Source: Pyxicephalus adspersus (Eukaryota; Chordata; Amphibia; Anura; Pyxicephalidae). Taken from it: a stretch of 64,000 bases of DNA. How positions within the stretch are numbered: position 1 is the stretch's first letter; every line of letters starts with the position of its first letter. This document shows positions 12,023-25,900 of the stretch, piece by piece. The notes beneath the pieces are model-generated. The model saw only the letters and a program-made list of their open reading frames with translations, did no database searches and had not been told where the DNA came from. The stretch lies in NCBI RefSeq assembly GCF_032062135.1, contig NC_092860.1:1021277-1085276 (forward strand). Direction: 5' to 3'. Made by a program: the position numbers and the translations under genes.

Positions 12023-12140
12023 AGGTAATTAAAGAGGTAAAAAGAGAACCAAAGGAAGTCTTGCTGTATAACCGGGGTAGTTGCCAAGCCTATTTGTGAC
12101 GAATGTACGAAGGACGGAAAAGGAGAATGTTGATTTTGCA
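12023..12140 (+). mobile_element. Solo copy of a DNA-element terminal repeat
   Basis: This segment matches the left terminal repeat of the element at 14440: 'gaggtaaaaagaga', 'tagttgccaagcc', and 'aaaaggagaa' occur in the same order and orientation. No own right end was found between here and the gap, so it is either a broken copy or the left end of a larger composite reaching 15040. Confidence 0.55.
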
Positions 12141-12273
12141 CGTCTTGTTGGTGGTTTTATGACATTATTATGCTTATGATAAGTGCATCAGTTTAATATT
12201 TTTGCTTTCCTGTGTTACAATATTTATAAATGTTTGAATGTGAGGGTATGATGTTAGGGGTGGAAAAAATGTT

Positions 12274-12572
12274 NNNNNNNNNNNNNNNNNNNNNNNNNNN
12301 NNNNNNNNNNNNNNNNNNNNNNNNNNNNNNNNNNNNNNNNNNNNNNNNNNNNNNNNNNNNNNNNNNNNNNNNNNNNNNNNNNNNNNNNNNNNNNNNNNNN
12401 NNNNNNNNNNNNNNNNNNNNNNNNNNNNNNNNNNNNNNNNNNNNNNNNNNNNNNNNNNNNNNNNNNNNNNNNNNNNNNNNNNNNNNNNNNNNNNNNNNNN
12501 NNNNNNNNNNNNNNNNNNNNNNNNNNNNNNNNNNNNNNNNNNNNNNNNNNNNNNNNNNNNNNNNNNNNNNNN
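12274..12572. other. Assembly gap (299 N)
   Basis: A run of N. Predicted ORFs through it are artefacts. The sequence resumes inside the left copy of a direct duplication. Confidence 0.99.
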
Positions 12573-13488
12573 TTTCTTACCACCCGGCTTAAACTAATTT
12601 CTGTATTGAACACTGCATCACCTTCAAGGTTAAATTTCCAGCGAATAAGTTCAAATTTATCCAGGGCGGAGAATAGGCAAAATGACAGCCCCAATTTTAG
12701 TACTTGTTTTGCATCTGAAGATGTAAAAAGATAGATTAATGGTGTCTAGTTCTGGTCCTCTATGGATGGTTTTGATAGGTACTGATCCATCAGGCTTTTC
12801 ATGTGTGTTAGGGATGACAGGGGTGGGGGGGTTAGATCTCTTGTTTTGGGTTTGGTTACTGTCACAGAGGTGTATGTGGAGGGGGGCGGTAGTGGTAAAA
12901 ATTCCGGCGATGACATAGGCAAGTTAGATGCTGGAATAGTAGAGGCCATGAGATTGGTGGGTTAGGAAATTGTAAGGAACTTACCCGTCCTGCCAGCCCG
13001 CGGTGTCCCTGGGGTTCCCAGCCACAGAGGGAGACGCCGCTGTAGCAGGCAGCATGGCCGAGGCTGCTGCTCTACTCGCAGCTTGTCTGTTTCTTACCAC
13101 CCGGCTTAAACTAATTTCTGTATTGAACACTGCATCACCTTCAAGGTTAAATTTCCAGCGAATAAGTTCAAATTTATCCAGGGCAGAGAATAGGCAAAAT
13201 GACAGCCCTAATTTTAGTACTTGTTTTGCATCTGAAGATGTAAAAAGATAGATTAATGATGTCTAGTTCTGGTCCTCGATGGATGGTTTTGATAGGTACT
13301 GATCCATCGGGCTTTTCATGTGTGTTAGGGATGACAGGGGTGGGGGGGTTAGATCTCCTTTGTTTTGGGTTTGGTTACTGTCACAGAGGTGTATGTGGAG
13401 GGGGGCGGTAATGGTAAAAATTCCGGCAATGACATTGGCAAGTTAGATGCTGGAATAGTAGAGGCCATGAGATTGGTGGGTTAGGAAA
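12573..13488. repeat. Direct duplication of about 400 bp, offset about 517 bp
   Basis: The block 12573-12969 recurs at 13090-13488 with only a few substitutions and one inserted base. Between them is a GC-rich spacer (12970-13089). The left copy begins exactly at the end of the N gap, so this may be a tandem repeat only partly assembled, or a duplicate produced by the assembly. No coding function is seen. Confidence 0.85.
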
Positions 13489-14438
13489 TATTTCCAAAAC
13501 TGAAAGATGGTCCACAGGGTTCTGTGGAGTGTGAGAGTGGGCCCACATGTTGTGTGGATGAGAGAGTGCCTTTCTTGGGGTGGGGTAAGTTTTGGGTGCC
13601 AGTAATTTCAAGAGAGGTCATTGATGTTCCCTGCTTAGGATTGTCCTCAGTAAGTTGGCCTTGATCACTTTTATAGCGTTTATTGCCTTGTTAAATGTTT
13701 GTATAGTGTTTGTGTCTGGGGATAGCGATTGGGATTGGGATAGTTGTGAGGTGGTATGTAAAGGCTGGTTAGGGGATGCGGAAGGATATGGGGGGATTTG
13801 GGTTTGGGTGGGGGTAGGCTGGGGTTGGGGAACAGGAAAGGTAGGTAGTTTTGTGGTGGAGGGTTCCCATTTATACGCTTTCTGTTTTGTGAATGCCCAT
13901 TTGACTTTTTGAAATGTATTTTCTTTTTTCTAGAATATATTGATGTTGAATTTCTCAAAGTGTGATTTCAGGAAGAGGTATCATTCCTCGTAGGAAGGAG
14001 AGTTCACAATTTCTGGATTCTTGGATCAGTTCATTCTTGTAGTAATTATTTCATATTTGCATCAAGTTTTCAGAGCAGTTGTTCAGATCTGTTTCCTAGT
14101 CATGGTTGATGGAATCAGTTTTTTTTATATTGGGGAACATTTGGATTCCTGGACCCACAGGATTGCATTTTTCGGAGATATATTTCTCAAAAAAATTGTA
14201 TATGCCAATATAGAATTGATTTTCTTTCAAATGTTTGTTTAAATTTTGGGATTAAGGAGTGGCAATTTGTTCATTATATTTGTAGGACTGGCAATTATGC
14301 TGGATTTTCGCCTTGAAGTTCTACCAGTCAGATCCCAGGACATCCATTGTTGTATAAAATGCTAATTAAATGTTTAAAGATTTCCTTTGGTGTAGAAAAG
14401 AGTTTTATTGGAGGTAGACAAAGACACCTAAGATTGTA
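13489..14438. other. Low-complexity GT-rich then AT-rich spacer
   Basis: A purine/GT-rich stretch (about 13490-13880) and AT-rich sequence follow the duplication. It might be internal sequence of a larger element spanning 12023-15040, but no transposase frame was recognised. Confidence 0.35.
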
Positions 14439-15040
14439 ATGGTAACTCAAGAGGTAAAAAGAGACTCAAAGGAAGTGTTGGTGTATAACAGGGATAGTTG
14501 CCAAGCCTTATATATGAATGAACAAAGGATGAAAAAGGAGAAGCAGAGCGGCTTTTATGAACTGTGAAACTATGTAATCAGATTAGTAGATTGTTATTGT
14601 TACATTATATACAAACATGTCGGGATACCGGATATAGCTGAGATATGTATTGTTAATGCTTTGTCTCGGTATAAGCAGTAAATGTTATGTATTTGTTGCC
14701 ATAAAAAGACGCTCCGCTTCTCCTTTCCCATCCTTGGTACATTTGGCACATATAGGCCCTGATTTAATAAAGTTCTGGAGAGAATACACTTTCATCAGTG
14801 AAGCTGGGTAATCTAGCAAACCTGTAGTGGATTGCCTAAAGGTTAAGCTATTTGTTAGTAAATGTTTTCAATCCTGGACGAGATCCATTTCAGGGTTGCT
14901 GGATCACCCAGCTTCACTGATAAAAGTGTATTCTTTCCAGCTTTGGAGAACTTTATTAAATCAGGGCCATAGTCTTGGTAACTACCCCTGTTATACACCA
15001 AGACTTCCTTGGGGTGTCTTTTTACCACTTGCGTTACCAG
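14439..15040. mobile_element. Inverted-repeat DNA element (about 120-bp TIRs)
   Basis: The left terminal repeat (about 14440-14560) begins 'tggtaactcaagaggtaaaa'. The right terminus (to 15039) is its reverse complement: 'tggtaacgcaagtggtaaaa' when read on the minus strand. The arms match for about 120 bases once a second MITE inserted in the right arm (14755-14968) is removed. There is no transposase, so it is non-autonomous. The superfamily is undetermined because no clean target duplication is visible. Confidence 0.75.
14755..14968. mobile_element. Nested MITE (ggccctgatttaataaag family)
   Basis: Both ends carry the same 21-base inverted terminus beginning 'ggccctgatttaataaagtt'. Inner arms also pair ('cagtgaagctgggt' against its complement), so the whole 214-bp element can fold back. 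It is flanked by 'ata' on both sides. It sits inside the right TIR of the 14439-15040 element, so it arrived later. Relatives lie at 48373-48603 and 48836-48963, and a half copy at about 28165-28202. Confidence 0.85.
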
Positions 15041-18000
15041 TGACATCTTGTGGCCAATTTGTATTATTACACCACAGGACCTGAACATTTTTACATCATT
15101 CTGTAATGAACTTTCAAGCTTACAAATAAAATAAATCTGGAATTCCGAAAGAATGAGAACTTTTCATAGACAAAAATATAGAGTTAGGGAATTTATCTGT
15201 TATTATTTGTTTCTGCTGGTTGTTTTATTAGAGGATTGGAGGGCGATCACAGGCAATGGTTCACCTAATCGTGTAGGAAGGAAAGAAATACTTTTCTAGC
15301 AGATGATTGGTTATTGCCAACAGAGATTTACATTATTTTTATGTGAATAGCTTCTACTACATTAGCAAATCTAAACTAGGAGGCTCGGCCTCTACTGCCG
15401 ATACAAAACACAGCGGATATTTTTGCATTTTAAATACATACAAGACAGGAAAAATATCTCTTCTGCACCTACTAGGTCAGATCTGTAATTCTGCAGTCAG
15501 CAAAACTCAACCTTCATATAAGTGATATGTGTGATATGTTGAGTCTCTGCATAGAGGCCATTGCTTCCATACACAGAACAAGGCTCCTTTTCTGCAGAAT
15601 GCTGGCAGGGGACAGGCTTTACTAATCAGACTGGGGCTTCCTCAAAAAAAAAAATAAACATTTTTACCTTGTAGCAAAAGTTTGGAGATTTTGTCTTCTT
15701 TATTATATGGGAGGTCAAAACCCCCAAAGAGGGACATGTATGACTTAAAAAAATTGACAAGCGACCTTTCCTCACTCTGTCCAAAACTACCCTTCAGAAA
15801 TGAAATGTATAAATAGTATATCAATATTTTGTATACAGTTGTGTTGTCCTCTGTCTTCTCCCCCCTAGTGAGCTGACTGAAATATTTGTAACTTTGTATT
15901 CATTCAGGTTTCACCCTTCAACTCTGCTTCTCCTTTATGTCTAGGATTTATCTTGGCTGGCTGATGGAGCGAAGCTCCTGGTCGTTTTATATTGACCAAT
16001 CTGCTGCCATTTCCCCTTTATTCCCAGCATTGCCCGGAGTGGGGGGGAGCAAGGCGTGGCACTTGGCTGGGCATTCCTAATAATCTATGCAGTTTCTGTT
16101 CGGTGAATTCTGGAATAAAGGTATTTTTCTTGATATGGATGAGCCTGGATTGGGTTCCTGGTGATTCCCCCCACCCTCTGAGATACAGACGCTTCTCCAA
16201 TTATCCTTCAGGCTTTAACTGCGATGTCCCCACTTTTATTAAAAATCAGACAAGGATTCTTCCATCTTCCTGTGAAAGTTCATTAAAGGACCCTCCTTGG
16301 AAGGACAAAACTTATTCTGTGTATAAACTTTGAGGTTTTCTTTGGAGTTCTCTGATCGTCGCCGGTATTCATGTGAATCCAAATGTGAAGAATGAGAATT
16401 CCATGGAAATGCTTTTTCATTTATTTAAGGGGCCCTAACAATTTCCTTATATAAGGGTTGGATATTGGCACTTCAGACATATTTATGGACACACAGGGAG
16501 GTTGGCCCCGGGATGGCCCTGATGGTGCAGCTGTATTTGTTGGTTGTGACAGCTTTACAAATACTGATTTGGTTTTCACAAAACAAGATTCTGAGATCCT
16601 TCACCTCCTCACCAGGCCAATGCCAGGACATATATCATGTAGGGATGCTGTAATAAATGCAGAATTGGCAAAACACCTAAAACACTGGAAGTTACAATGT
16701 AATAAACATATAAATTCCTCTGCAGAAGATAGAAAGTGTCTCCGGCACAACAAAGTGCAATATTGTGTGAAATTGTTCCTGCAAAGATTTATCGGAGATG
16801 TAGAAGTCACTGACACCAGACCGGACACATTAAATGTCTTTTAGGTGCTGTGGGAAGATTCAGCTTCCAGGGATTCTATCACAAGATTGTGGGCCAGTAT
16901 CTATATGGTGGGTCAGCACCGCCTGCTATTTAAAATGGAGAGCTCTGATCTTGTGAGAAGCAATAAAACAAGAGAAAAAAATTAATGATATTGTTATTGG
17001 ATGAGAAGTCTCTTAAAGAAGCTCTCCGACCTGAACAAAGCCCTGCAATACTTTCCAATGTGGATCAGGCAATCAGAGTTTTATAAGATTTATAAATCTG
17101 CATTCATGCACTAAATACTAAAATACTAAAAATAGTTTGTGCAGAGAGCAGAATTGTGGGAGGGGCTTAGCATCCACACCCACTACCGCCTGCTTGCATA
17201 AAAATTACAGGAGGATACAAGACAGGAGGAGACAAGACCGGTCACCCTGCACATTGAGAGAGAGCAGCAACAACCGGTCCTTATTACAGTAAGTTCCTGC
17301 AAAGTGTTGCACTGGATGCAGCAATCTGGAGAGAATGCACAAAGTTCACCAAATTTATCTTATAAATAGTATTTGCATGGAATTTGCAGGTTCACTCCGT
17401 GTCTGCGTGGGTGTCCTCCCACATCCCAAAATCAAAAAATGCAGTTAAGTTATTGGCTATCTCCAAAAAATTGACCTTGGACAGATCTCCTGAAATTTCT
17501 CCATGATGCTGATAGTTACCAGGGATTGTTATGTATTTGTGTGAAGCTTAAATATCAAGATAGGAACGGAATGGGATACAAAAAAAAATGTTTTAGGAAA
17601 GTTCTGAATGTTTGTAATATTGTCTGTAACTTCCTGTCCGTAATATGACCGCACCTCCATTTCCTGTATGGGTGTCACAAGGACAGGAAGTAAGGGAGAA
17701 TCTGCCCAATGGGATTATAGTTTATATTTTAATATATATAGAAAGATTATAATTTATATAACTGCCAGAAATGTGAACTCTTGCAATTCTACCGAGACAA
17801 AGCCACAGTCTCCAAACTAAGAGCAAACTGAAATAGGGGCGTTTGTCTATAAGGATAATAAAAGAAGATTTTGTATTCTGTGACTTTGTGTGTAAGTTAA
17901 ATCATTTCATACAATTACAGGAGATATTTATTGTTATTGCTGAGAAATTAATGATTTGTCTTCACACGACACAAATATCAGAAAAGTGAAGGATCAGAGG

Positions 18001-20300
18001 TGACCCCGCCATGCAAATCCTGGGGCCCAATGCATTTCTTGGCTGTGATCACTGGATACAATGTTAAAATGTTGCAGTGTGATCACTGGAGGAGACTGAG
18101 GAAATGCTTCTTTCTGCCTGCACAGGGATGATTTTTAACCTCTTCCAGCCAACAATCTGATATATATTGTAATATAAATATTGTCTTCAGGCAGTCAGGT
18201 TTATCTGTGGTATCATCATTGGGAGGCAAAGGATACTTTGCAGCAAAATTCCCCATGCTGCTGATTTCCTCACTAATATGCCTTGTCCCGCCATGTGTCT
18301 CTGGAGGCGGCCATCTTGGTAGAGGCGGGGATTTACTTCCTCATATCAGATCCTCCAGCAAGGAGAACAATGATCAGCACATTGGTGGCATCACCAAATT
18401 TCAATCCAGATCTGGCAAGAGGTAGCAGTTAAATAAGTTTGGGTTTTTCTAATTTGTTAGCCCATGAAAAAAACAGAGCAGGGAATCTTACATAAATATT
18501 ATAAATGCTTTATATGTCATTAAAATGAATCAAAGTTGTTTAGCTGAGTTTATTATGGAAAGGTGTGACAGGTCCTCTTTTTTCTCCATGTTGCACCTCC
18601 TGTTTGTGTGTGTCCTGTAAAGGCTTTTCCCTGGAATGTCGCGCTGGCCGTGTTTCCTATCTTTTCTCTTTCATTCATGATATTTAAAAAGTAAAAATTA
18701 CAAAACATGCAGCATTTTTTTTATTAAACGTTTGGCGTGCGATGTCATTAAAAAGCCGCTTTGAGAGGTTTAGTCAATACGTGTGCGGCTTTTGGCAGAA
18801 TCGGACACACGAGCCGCGGAAGAGAATAAAATGTTCTGCGGAGAAATAGCGGAGTGAATTGGGATTCCGCCAACCTTTCCGCATTGATGGGATTCAGATG
18901 TTTCACAAAATGCTCCCCAACCCCCCCTCGTCCCATTGGCAGAAAGAAACGAAATGACCGAGAGGGATACAATGGGCTTTGTGATTGTAAATTGTAAATA
19001 AGAGCGCTGTGGTCATGTGATTCCTGCAACGTGTCCGTTGGATAGCAACCATGGAAGGTGAGAAAATTCTCCCCTTATAGTGTCACCGCCCTTCTTATAA
19101 TGTGAACTTAATATTTGTAGATTGCATATTATGGAGAATTAGTAGGGAGGAGGTGACAATCTTCTGATCTTATGATGTCCATGGAAAGTGTGCAGGACCT
19201 GTGCATTATGCTGGATATATCATAAGCTAATACCAGAAAAGTATAAATAGGAACAGATTGAACAACTCAATCCACACCATCTATGTCACTCCATTGCTTT
19301 TTAAAGCCCTGATGAAGGAAGGGGGGAGGGGGGGGGGCTTGCAAGTCTGTGTTGGCTTTGTAATAAATGGGCATTGACAATCAGTCTGATGGTTCCTCTG
19401 ATACTCTCAGCAATATTGAGATAACAACCAAACAGATCCCCGGTTCTCTGCAGAGCGGCCTCATACCCAAATACAGAACAAGACTCCCAATTTGGACTCC
19501 TTAGATTTACAACCCCAGCACTGCACTCCCCGACCTTCCTATATAAGTTCATAAAATCTTACCAGCAACCATTTCAAGCTAAGATTCATTTTAGATACAT
19601 CTTTATATCCTATGATTTCCATTCCAGTTTCTTTCACCCACAATATCTGTTCCCCCCATTGTTGTGTTCATGTGTAACTTCTGGCTCATCCTAATGAAGG
19701 AGATGGAACACAGACACGCGACTCGCACGCCGTCTTGTACTAATTACCCCAGTCCTAGAAAAGGCCGGGGGGAGAGTGCAGCGCGTGTGGAACATTTGCC
19801 CAATACGTCTGCTATAATCTATAAAGTTCTGACTGGTCCAGTTCTGTCATATGGTATTAGTTTTTCTAAATATATTTCCCAAAAGACTCAGCGGCAGACT
19901 CATTTCATTTGGATCAAGCACAACAATTTCCCACACTGTAAAAATGAAGTTTAAATATAGAAAAGTGTTTTCAGTAAAAAATGTGCAATCTTATAGAAGC
20001 AATTAAGTGCCAGTCCCCCATCTCACCTCCTGCACTTGCACATTAGACCATTATTGTAATGGAATACCTCACAGATGCACCACAATTCTTTATTTGTGAT
20101 ATGTTAGAATCTGGATACCAGAAGCTTGCTGGAGAGAAAACATTGTAAGAGCGAAGGAAAATTCCAGATTTAATACAAATGAGAACTAATTTATATTGCC
20201 ATAACCTGACCACAGTGATTACATTTATTTTCATTGGACATCTCATTTCATTTATATGGAAATCACCCCATACCAGCCTCCACTCTTCTGGGTTGACTTT
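15041..20300. other. Intergenic, no gene recognised
   Basis: About 5 kb with only short ORFs. One of 128 codons at 16458 has no recognisable domain and no splice context. A SINE fragment is at about 17380-17480 ('tttgcatggaatttgcaggtt'). A moderately GC-rich block at about 18730-19060 ends with 'agcaaccATGGAAGGTGAG', which looks superficially like a short first exon, but no downstream exon was found. Confidence 0.4.
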
Positions 20301-20317
20301 TTATATGATTTAGGAGG

Positions 20318-20560
20318 ATGGTGCCCCTATTGGTGAGGTCAGGTACTGATGGTGGGGATTTGCCCCTATTGGTGAGGCCAGGTACTGATGGTGGGTATTT
20401 GCCCCCAGTGGTGAGTTCAGGTACTGATGTTGCAAGGAAAGACCTTGCTCACCATTCCAATTCACCCCAAAGGTGTGAGATTAAGGCTCTGTGCAGGACA
20501 CTCGAGTTCCCCCACATCATACTGGTGACCCCAGTCATGAGGGAACAGAAAAGGATCATT
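20318..20560 (-). mobile_element. Tc1-type fossil, second copy
   Basis: This is related to the fragment at 2740-3131. It has the same 'gaggtcaggtactgat' repeats followed by 'ctcaccattccaattcaccc' and 'gtgcaggacac'. It is too decayed to read a transposase frame. Confidence 0.6.
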
Positions 20561-21818
20561 GTAAAATAGGTAAATTGCTGGACAGGTGATTCTCAGGGCT
20601 CTGGGAAACGAAAGTGGTGAAGGTTTATAGTATCAGACATAATGGGTTTGCCTAATATGTGCCAACTTGATGTCATGACTTAGTTTGGTGGGGAACCAAA
20701 TATTCTAAACCAATTTCTTCCTCTATATCTTGAAGACTCTGATAGTAAGATCTCCTTGCGGGATAATTTCTCCATATCCTCTTACATAAGATAAGTAAGG
20801 TGTCACTCTCTGAACACCCCAAATTGTCTGGAAACCATCCTATTATTATGGCACCACAAACTCAACCAGCAAAGGCTGCAGCTGAGAGAAGTTGGGAAAC
20901 TTAGCGTAAGAATCTCATCATTTAGCCCTGGAGATGCCAAATAATCAATATAGACTATTGGAAGATGAGAGAAACCAGAGAAAGAAAACGATTTACATTG
21001 CAGCCATGTAAAAATTACTTTGTGTTGAGTAAGGGGCAGAAATTGTTAGCCTGGAGTCATACAGAACTCTGTAATGATAGGGACACTTTTCTGGGGGTAG
21101 AGGAAATCCTCCACTAAAAGTGCACCATGGTACATTGACTGGTGGAAATGGGTAAACATTGGTGCTGAGACATCTTCACTTGCACCTCACCATGCAAATT
21201 GCAACTCCCAGTATTCAGCCAAATGGAGGTAGAAACTATTAGGTTGGTGCTGGAAGATTCTCTCTGCTACTGCAGATCTAACATGGGGTAGGTTGTTATA
21301 TATGTGTCCCTGACTGCACATCCCAGTGCGACCAATGTCTGCATGGTTATGGATTTCTACTCTGAACCACCAGAACTGGCTCCAGGGTCCAATGGCTGAC
21401 AATGATCTATAGTTCTATACAGAATAGTTTACTTCTGCCATAACCGGCAAGTACGCACAACATACACGGTGAATATGGCCATACTTACCTTTGTGCAGCA
21501 GCCCTGCAGGGATGACAGGTCCAGGATCATTGCATCCTCAGAAGGCACCACCATCACCACAGGAAATTTCCGGAAGTGTGCAGAAGTAATCTTGTACCCA
21601 GCGACTGTTTTGTGTGTGACATAGAGCCAGGGATCTACAATACTATACAGTCCGGAGCTTTAACAAAAAGCAACAGGAGCCAGGATTTAACGTTTTGACA
21701 TTGCATGCAACTTCCATTATTTACTACAACCTCCTGCTGACTGTTTTCAGAGTTTAGGTTCGAGTTTAAAAATAGGTTTTAGGTATTTCTTCATTTTAGA
21801 AAACACAATTCCATGTGA

Positions 21819-22901
21819 TTTATTTAAGATGGAAAAAACCTGTAAGTAAATAAACACCACAAACACAATTGGGTTATCATTAGATAAGACTTTAATGAAT
21901 CCAAAAATAATTTCTTTGCCATGTACAAAGCACAGAACACTTGACATCGGTCTGACCTCACATAAAGACCCAATCTATCCAGGGACCATGGGGGTCCATT
22001 TAAATGTTCCTTCAAACAGGATTCACACTTTTTTCCAGTTGTAAATCTTGGGTGAAAACATTCATAAGAAAATCCAAGATGCTCTGCATAGCAGCAAACA
22101 TCATAGAAATTTAAAAGTAAAATAAATAATGTAAAAAAATAACAAAAAAAGGCCTCCCGGACCTTTGGAGAGGAGCCAGTGACAGGTTTAATATATTCAC
22201 CTGCTCAGCACAGCGGAAATGTTGATCCGCCTCCACGATGGGGACAAACAAGGTCACCCTAACCTAAAATAAACTCCGATGTCTGCCGATGATGAGGCGT
22301 TTTAACTTATCATATTCCAGGGTCGTTCTTCAACCTCTTCCTCTGTTTGGTATCTCATGCTTTGCTGTGGCCCCCGTAGCCCCCCCCATACATGTGGCCC
22401 TGCGGTAATTGTATACACACAAGGGCCCTATGCATACAAACCACTGCTGGAATCTCCCTAATAATTGTCAGGAATGCACAGTGCAGCCTCAGGAGAGAAG
22501 CAATACATACGGCAATGAATCAAAGCTCTGAACAAATAAAAGCTGAATGAAATGCCTGGGCACACAAAGGATTTAGCAATATATGTCAATGAAAAGAATA
22601 CTTAAACAAAACAAGTAATCACGCGGGATGTTCAAGTTGTCTTTATCTCTCTTGAAATGTGCATTTAGCATTCACATTGATCAAGCTGCTGTGTCACAGG
22701 ACAACCCCACGTCAACAGAAGGAACCAATTCATGAAGACTTTACAATCAAGTCTTCTCGCACCATACAATCCACCACATTGCTCAGATGTCAGCAGCCAT
22801 TGCCAATCCTTTAACCCTATTTAGCATTATGAGGAACAGTCAAATCCAGGATATCGGAAGCCCCCCATTCGCAAGCCCCAGCCATTGGATGTTTTATGCC
22901 A
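21819..22901 (-). terminator. ELAC2: ELAC2 3' UTR and candidate poly(A) signal
   Basis: Downstream of the ELAC2 stop (minus strand) the first AATAAA is at 21824-21819. The intervening 1.1 kb carries no obvious repeat. This is the simplest 3' end, but it is not proven. Confidence 0.4.
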
Positions 22902-25900
22902 TCAGTTGGCCTTCATTCTCTTGACAGCAGCAGCTTCTTCCTCTTCCAGATCCCGTTTGTTGCTGGAGGACCCCGCCGAGTTGTCCACTTCTTGTTGGTT
23001 GCGTTCTCTTCTATCTTTCCTTTCCTCCAGCTCTGTCAAATCCTCAGCAAACAACACTTTCAGGGGCTCCATAAGCTTGGGAAGGATTTTAAAGTCGCTC
23101 CATCGGATCTGTGGAATATAAATTGTGAATGTTGGTCAGGAGTGAAAATAACGTGCGGTGCAGACAGATAAAACGTTAAAAAGGATTTCCAATACTATTT
23201 TTAATTATTATTATTAATTTAGAGGACTTTTTATAGTGCCGACATATCACACAGTGCCGTACATTAAATAGCGATTTTGAATGTTAATGTGTGGTCATAG
23301 AAAGAACTTTGCACTTTGACATTCAAATATCTTTATTTTAATAAAAATTAATTCTTCCAAAAACATTTCAATTTCTTGTATTTTCTTTTACGTCATGTAA
23401 GTGCAAAATTTCACTTCCTGAGTGTGGCGAATGGCTGCAAAGACTGACAGGGGAAGGCAGGGAATAGTAGGATGAATGTACTCACCATCATTTTATTGGA
23501 GTGCACTGGGGAAAGCAGAAGGTTTTGGTTGGGTTACATTGTTACCTAGAGTAGAACCAGACACCAGCCCTTCATTTAACATATGAATCAAATTCATTGC
23601 TTGTGCTTTGCCTGCAAATCCCACCTACCTACCTGATACACAAATCCTTCCACAGCTCCTACCTACCTGATACACAAATCCTTCCACAGTTCTTGTCCCA
23701 CTTAGCTTTCTGCCCTGATAGAAAAATACTTCCCTAGCCACCCCTCCAATGACCTACTAATGACTTCCTCACTCATAACCTCATCAAACGCATGGCTCCA
23801 GGACTTTTCTAGAGCCAGCTTGCTCCTACTTTCTGCTCATTTAAAAGAGCCCTCAAACCCAATGCTTTAACCTCACCTACCCGTCTTCTTCCGTCTCCTA
23901 AACCCTCACTACTTCCCACCATTCCATATCTCCCCTCCAACCATGACATAGCTGTGCCAGGCACACTGTACTGACTCACTTGCAAGGGAAGCCGATGGAA
24001 TAGGAACATGGTTGTGCTGTATGTTCGTATATTTGTTTGAGGACTTGAGGGCATGAAACTTAGAATCACTGTGATTTATATTGAAAATTGAAAGAGATTA
24101 CTCACTAATTAGCTAAACAGGATTTGAATATACCATTGCCGCCATAACCACCTCCTTCCTTGCAACAATTTTAAATAAGAGGGCTGCTGGAAGTACAAAC
24201 ATCAGACTTCTACTCTCCTTCCACCTGAAGAAACAGATTTTTTTCACAAAACGCGTCGAGAAGTAATTCAGAATTTAAACCCTTTGGGGGTATTCTGTAA
24301 GGAGAGGTGATTTGCTGTCCAAGTAGGAAGTTGAGCATTTTTTATAACAACACACATGGACCATTGGTGTTCATGATAGCAAAGCTTTTGTAAGACCATT
24401 TGGATATTTCCATATTCTTCTTTAAGTTTTGTTGAGTGACAATTGGAATTGATGCATAGCAGTTGTCATTATGCAGTAAAGTTTGTGGTAAGTAAAAAAA
24501 ATATCTTTTTGTTTATTGAAGGACATAGTGAGTCTTTTATATTTGCGTAGTCTAATTAAAGGGTAAACAACAGCAAACCACTGCTAAAAGGCCCAAAAAA
24601 ACCGAACTGAGGATTGCAAACAGTTTAAAGAGCCATCTGAAGCCAACATCAATGATGACAAAACTCAGAGAGGAGCAGAACCTGGCAGCAGCCTTGAACA
24701 TTTATGTAATAGATACCAGAAAGGTGTGAACAGGTATAATGCGACTCGGCAGGAGTAGGTGGGCCCAGATCCTTGCAGCATAATCCTGAATGATTCTTTA
24801 TTTAGATATAGTGAACCAGGCAATGAGTAAACCCAAGGTACTAAGCAATAGATTCTGAAGCAGAACTATAGGATCTGTGTATCAGTAAGTCGTCTCATAA
24901 CAGAATAAAACACAAAACAGACTACTCCATCAGATTTCTGTGCTTAGCAGGGTCAGAATGATCCAGAATAAAAGAGAACTGGCAGAATCATCAGCAAAAT
25001 CTTACTATTGCAAAATAAAGTCCAATATTTCTTTCATTCATACTATTGCTATTTGATATTTCTGCATGCATTACATTCCCCGTACATTCCAGCTGCTATA
25101 TTTTGAGGTTTCTCCCGATTTGATGGCTCTGACAGGTAATAAGGTTTTATTCAAGAGTAATTTATCTATTTGCTAATTAATCCCCCCCCAACTAAGAACC
25201 ATAGATGAGCTTGTGGAAAACAATATTCTACGGTGGCTTTTACAGCGCTGGGTCCCAGGTTCGAATCTCGACCACGACACTATTTGCATGGAGTTTGCAG
25301 GTTCTCACCGTGTTTGTGTGGGTTTCCTTTGGGTACTCCTCCCACATTCCAAAAACATGCAGTTAGTTTTATTGGCTGCCCCAAAATTGTCCTTATACTG
25401 TGGTAATGACATATGACTGGGGTAGGGATATTAGTTTGTGAGCCCCTTTGTTGGCACTATATTAATATGGTGTAATAATAATTCAGAGATAAATACCAAA
25501 CTTTAAGCAAAGACCCTAAAAGTTCTTCCCTATGTATCCAAAATTTGGGTTAACGTGGCCACATTTGCGCAGGGTGCTGCATTCGATCTAAGGAGGGGTA
25601 ACTCAGCAGCATTTGGACTAAATTGGGGTAACTTGGCCACATGTTCCCCAGGGTGAAGTATCTGGGCCACATTTGGTCTAAAGTGGGGTAACTCAGCAGT
25701 ATTGGGTCTAAATAGGTGTACCAATGCCGCATATGCTCCAAGGAGGGGTAACTTGGTGGAATCTGTGCTAAAGAAAGGTAACTCACCCGCATGTGGTCGA
25801 AGGAGATCCCCACCTTACTGCTAAACTCATCGCTCATTAGTGGAAGTTTGGAATATCTCTGGCTGAAGTGATTCAGCATCATGTACTCAGCGTTCATCTG

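Noticed and set aside
11291..12028. Several overlapping open frames of 67-134 codons with MHIRDSW-type repeats
   Set aside because: These are by-products of the 42/116-bp minisatellite.
16458..16844. 128-codon open frame on the + strand
   Set aside because: No recognised domain, no splice or promoter context and ordinary composition; length is not unusual for chance over 64 kb.
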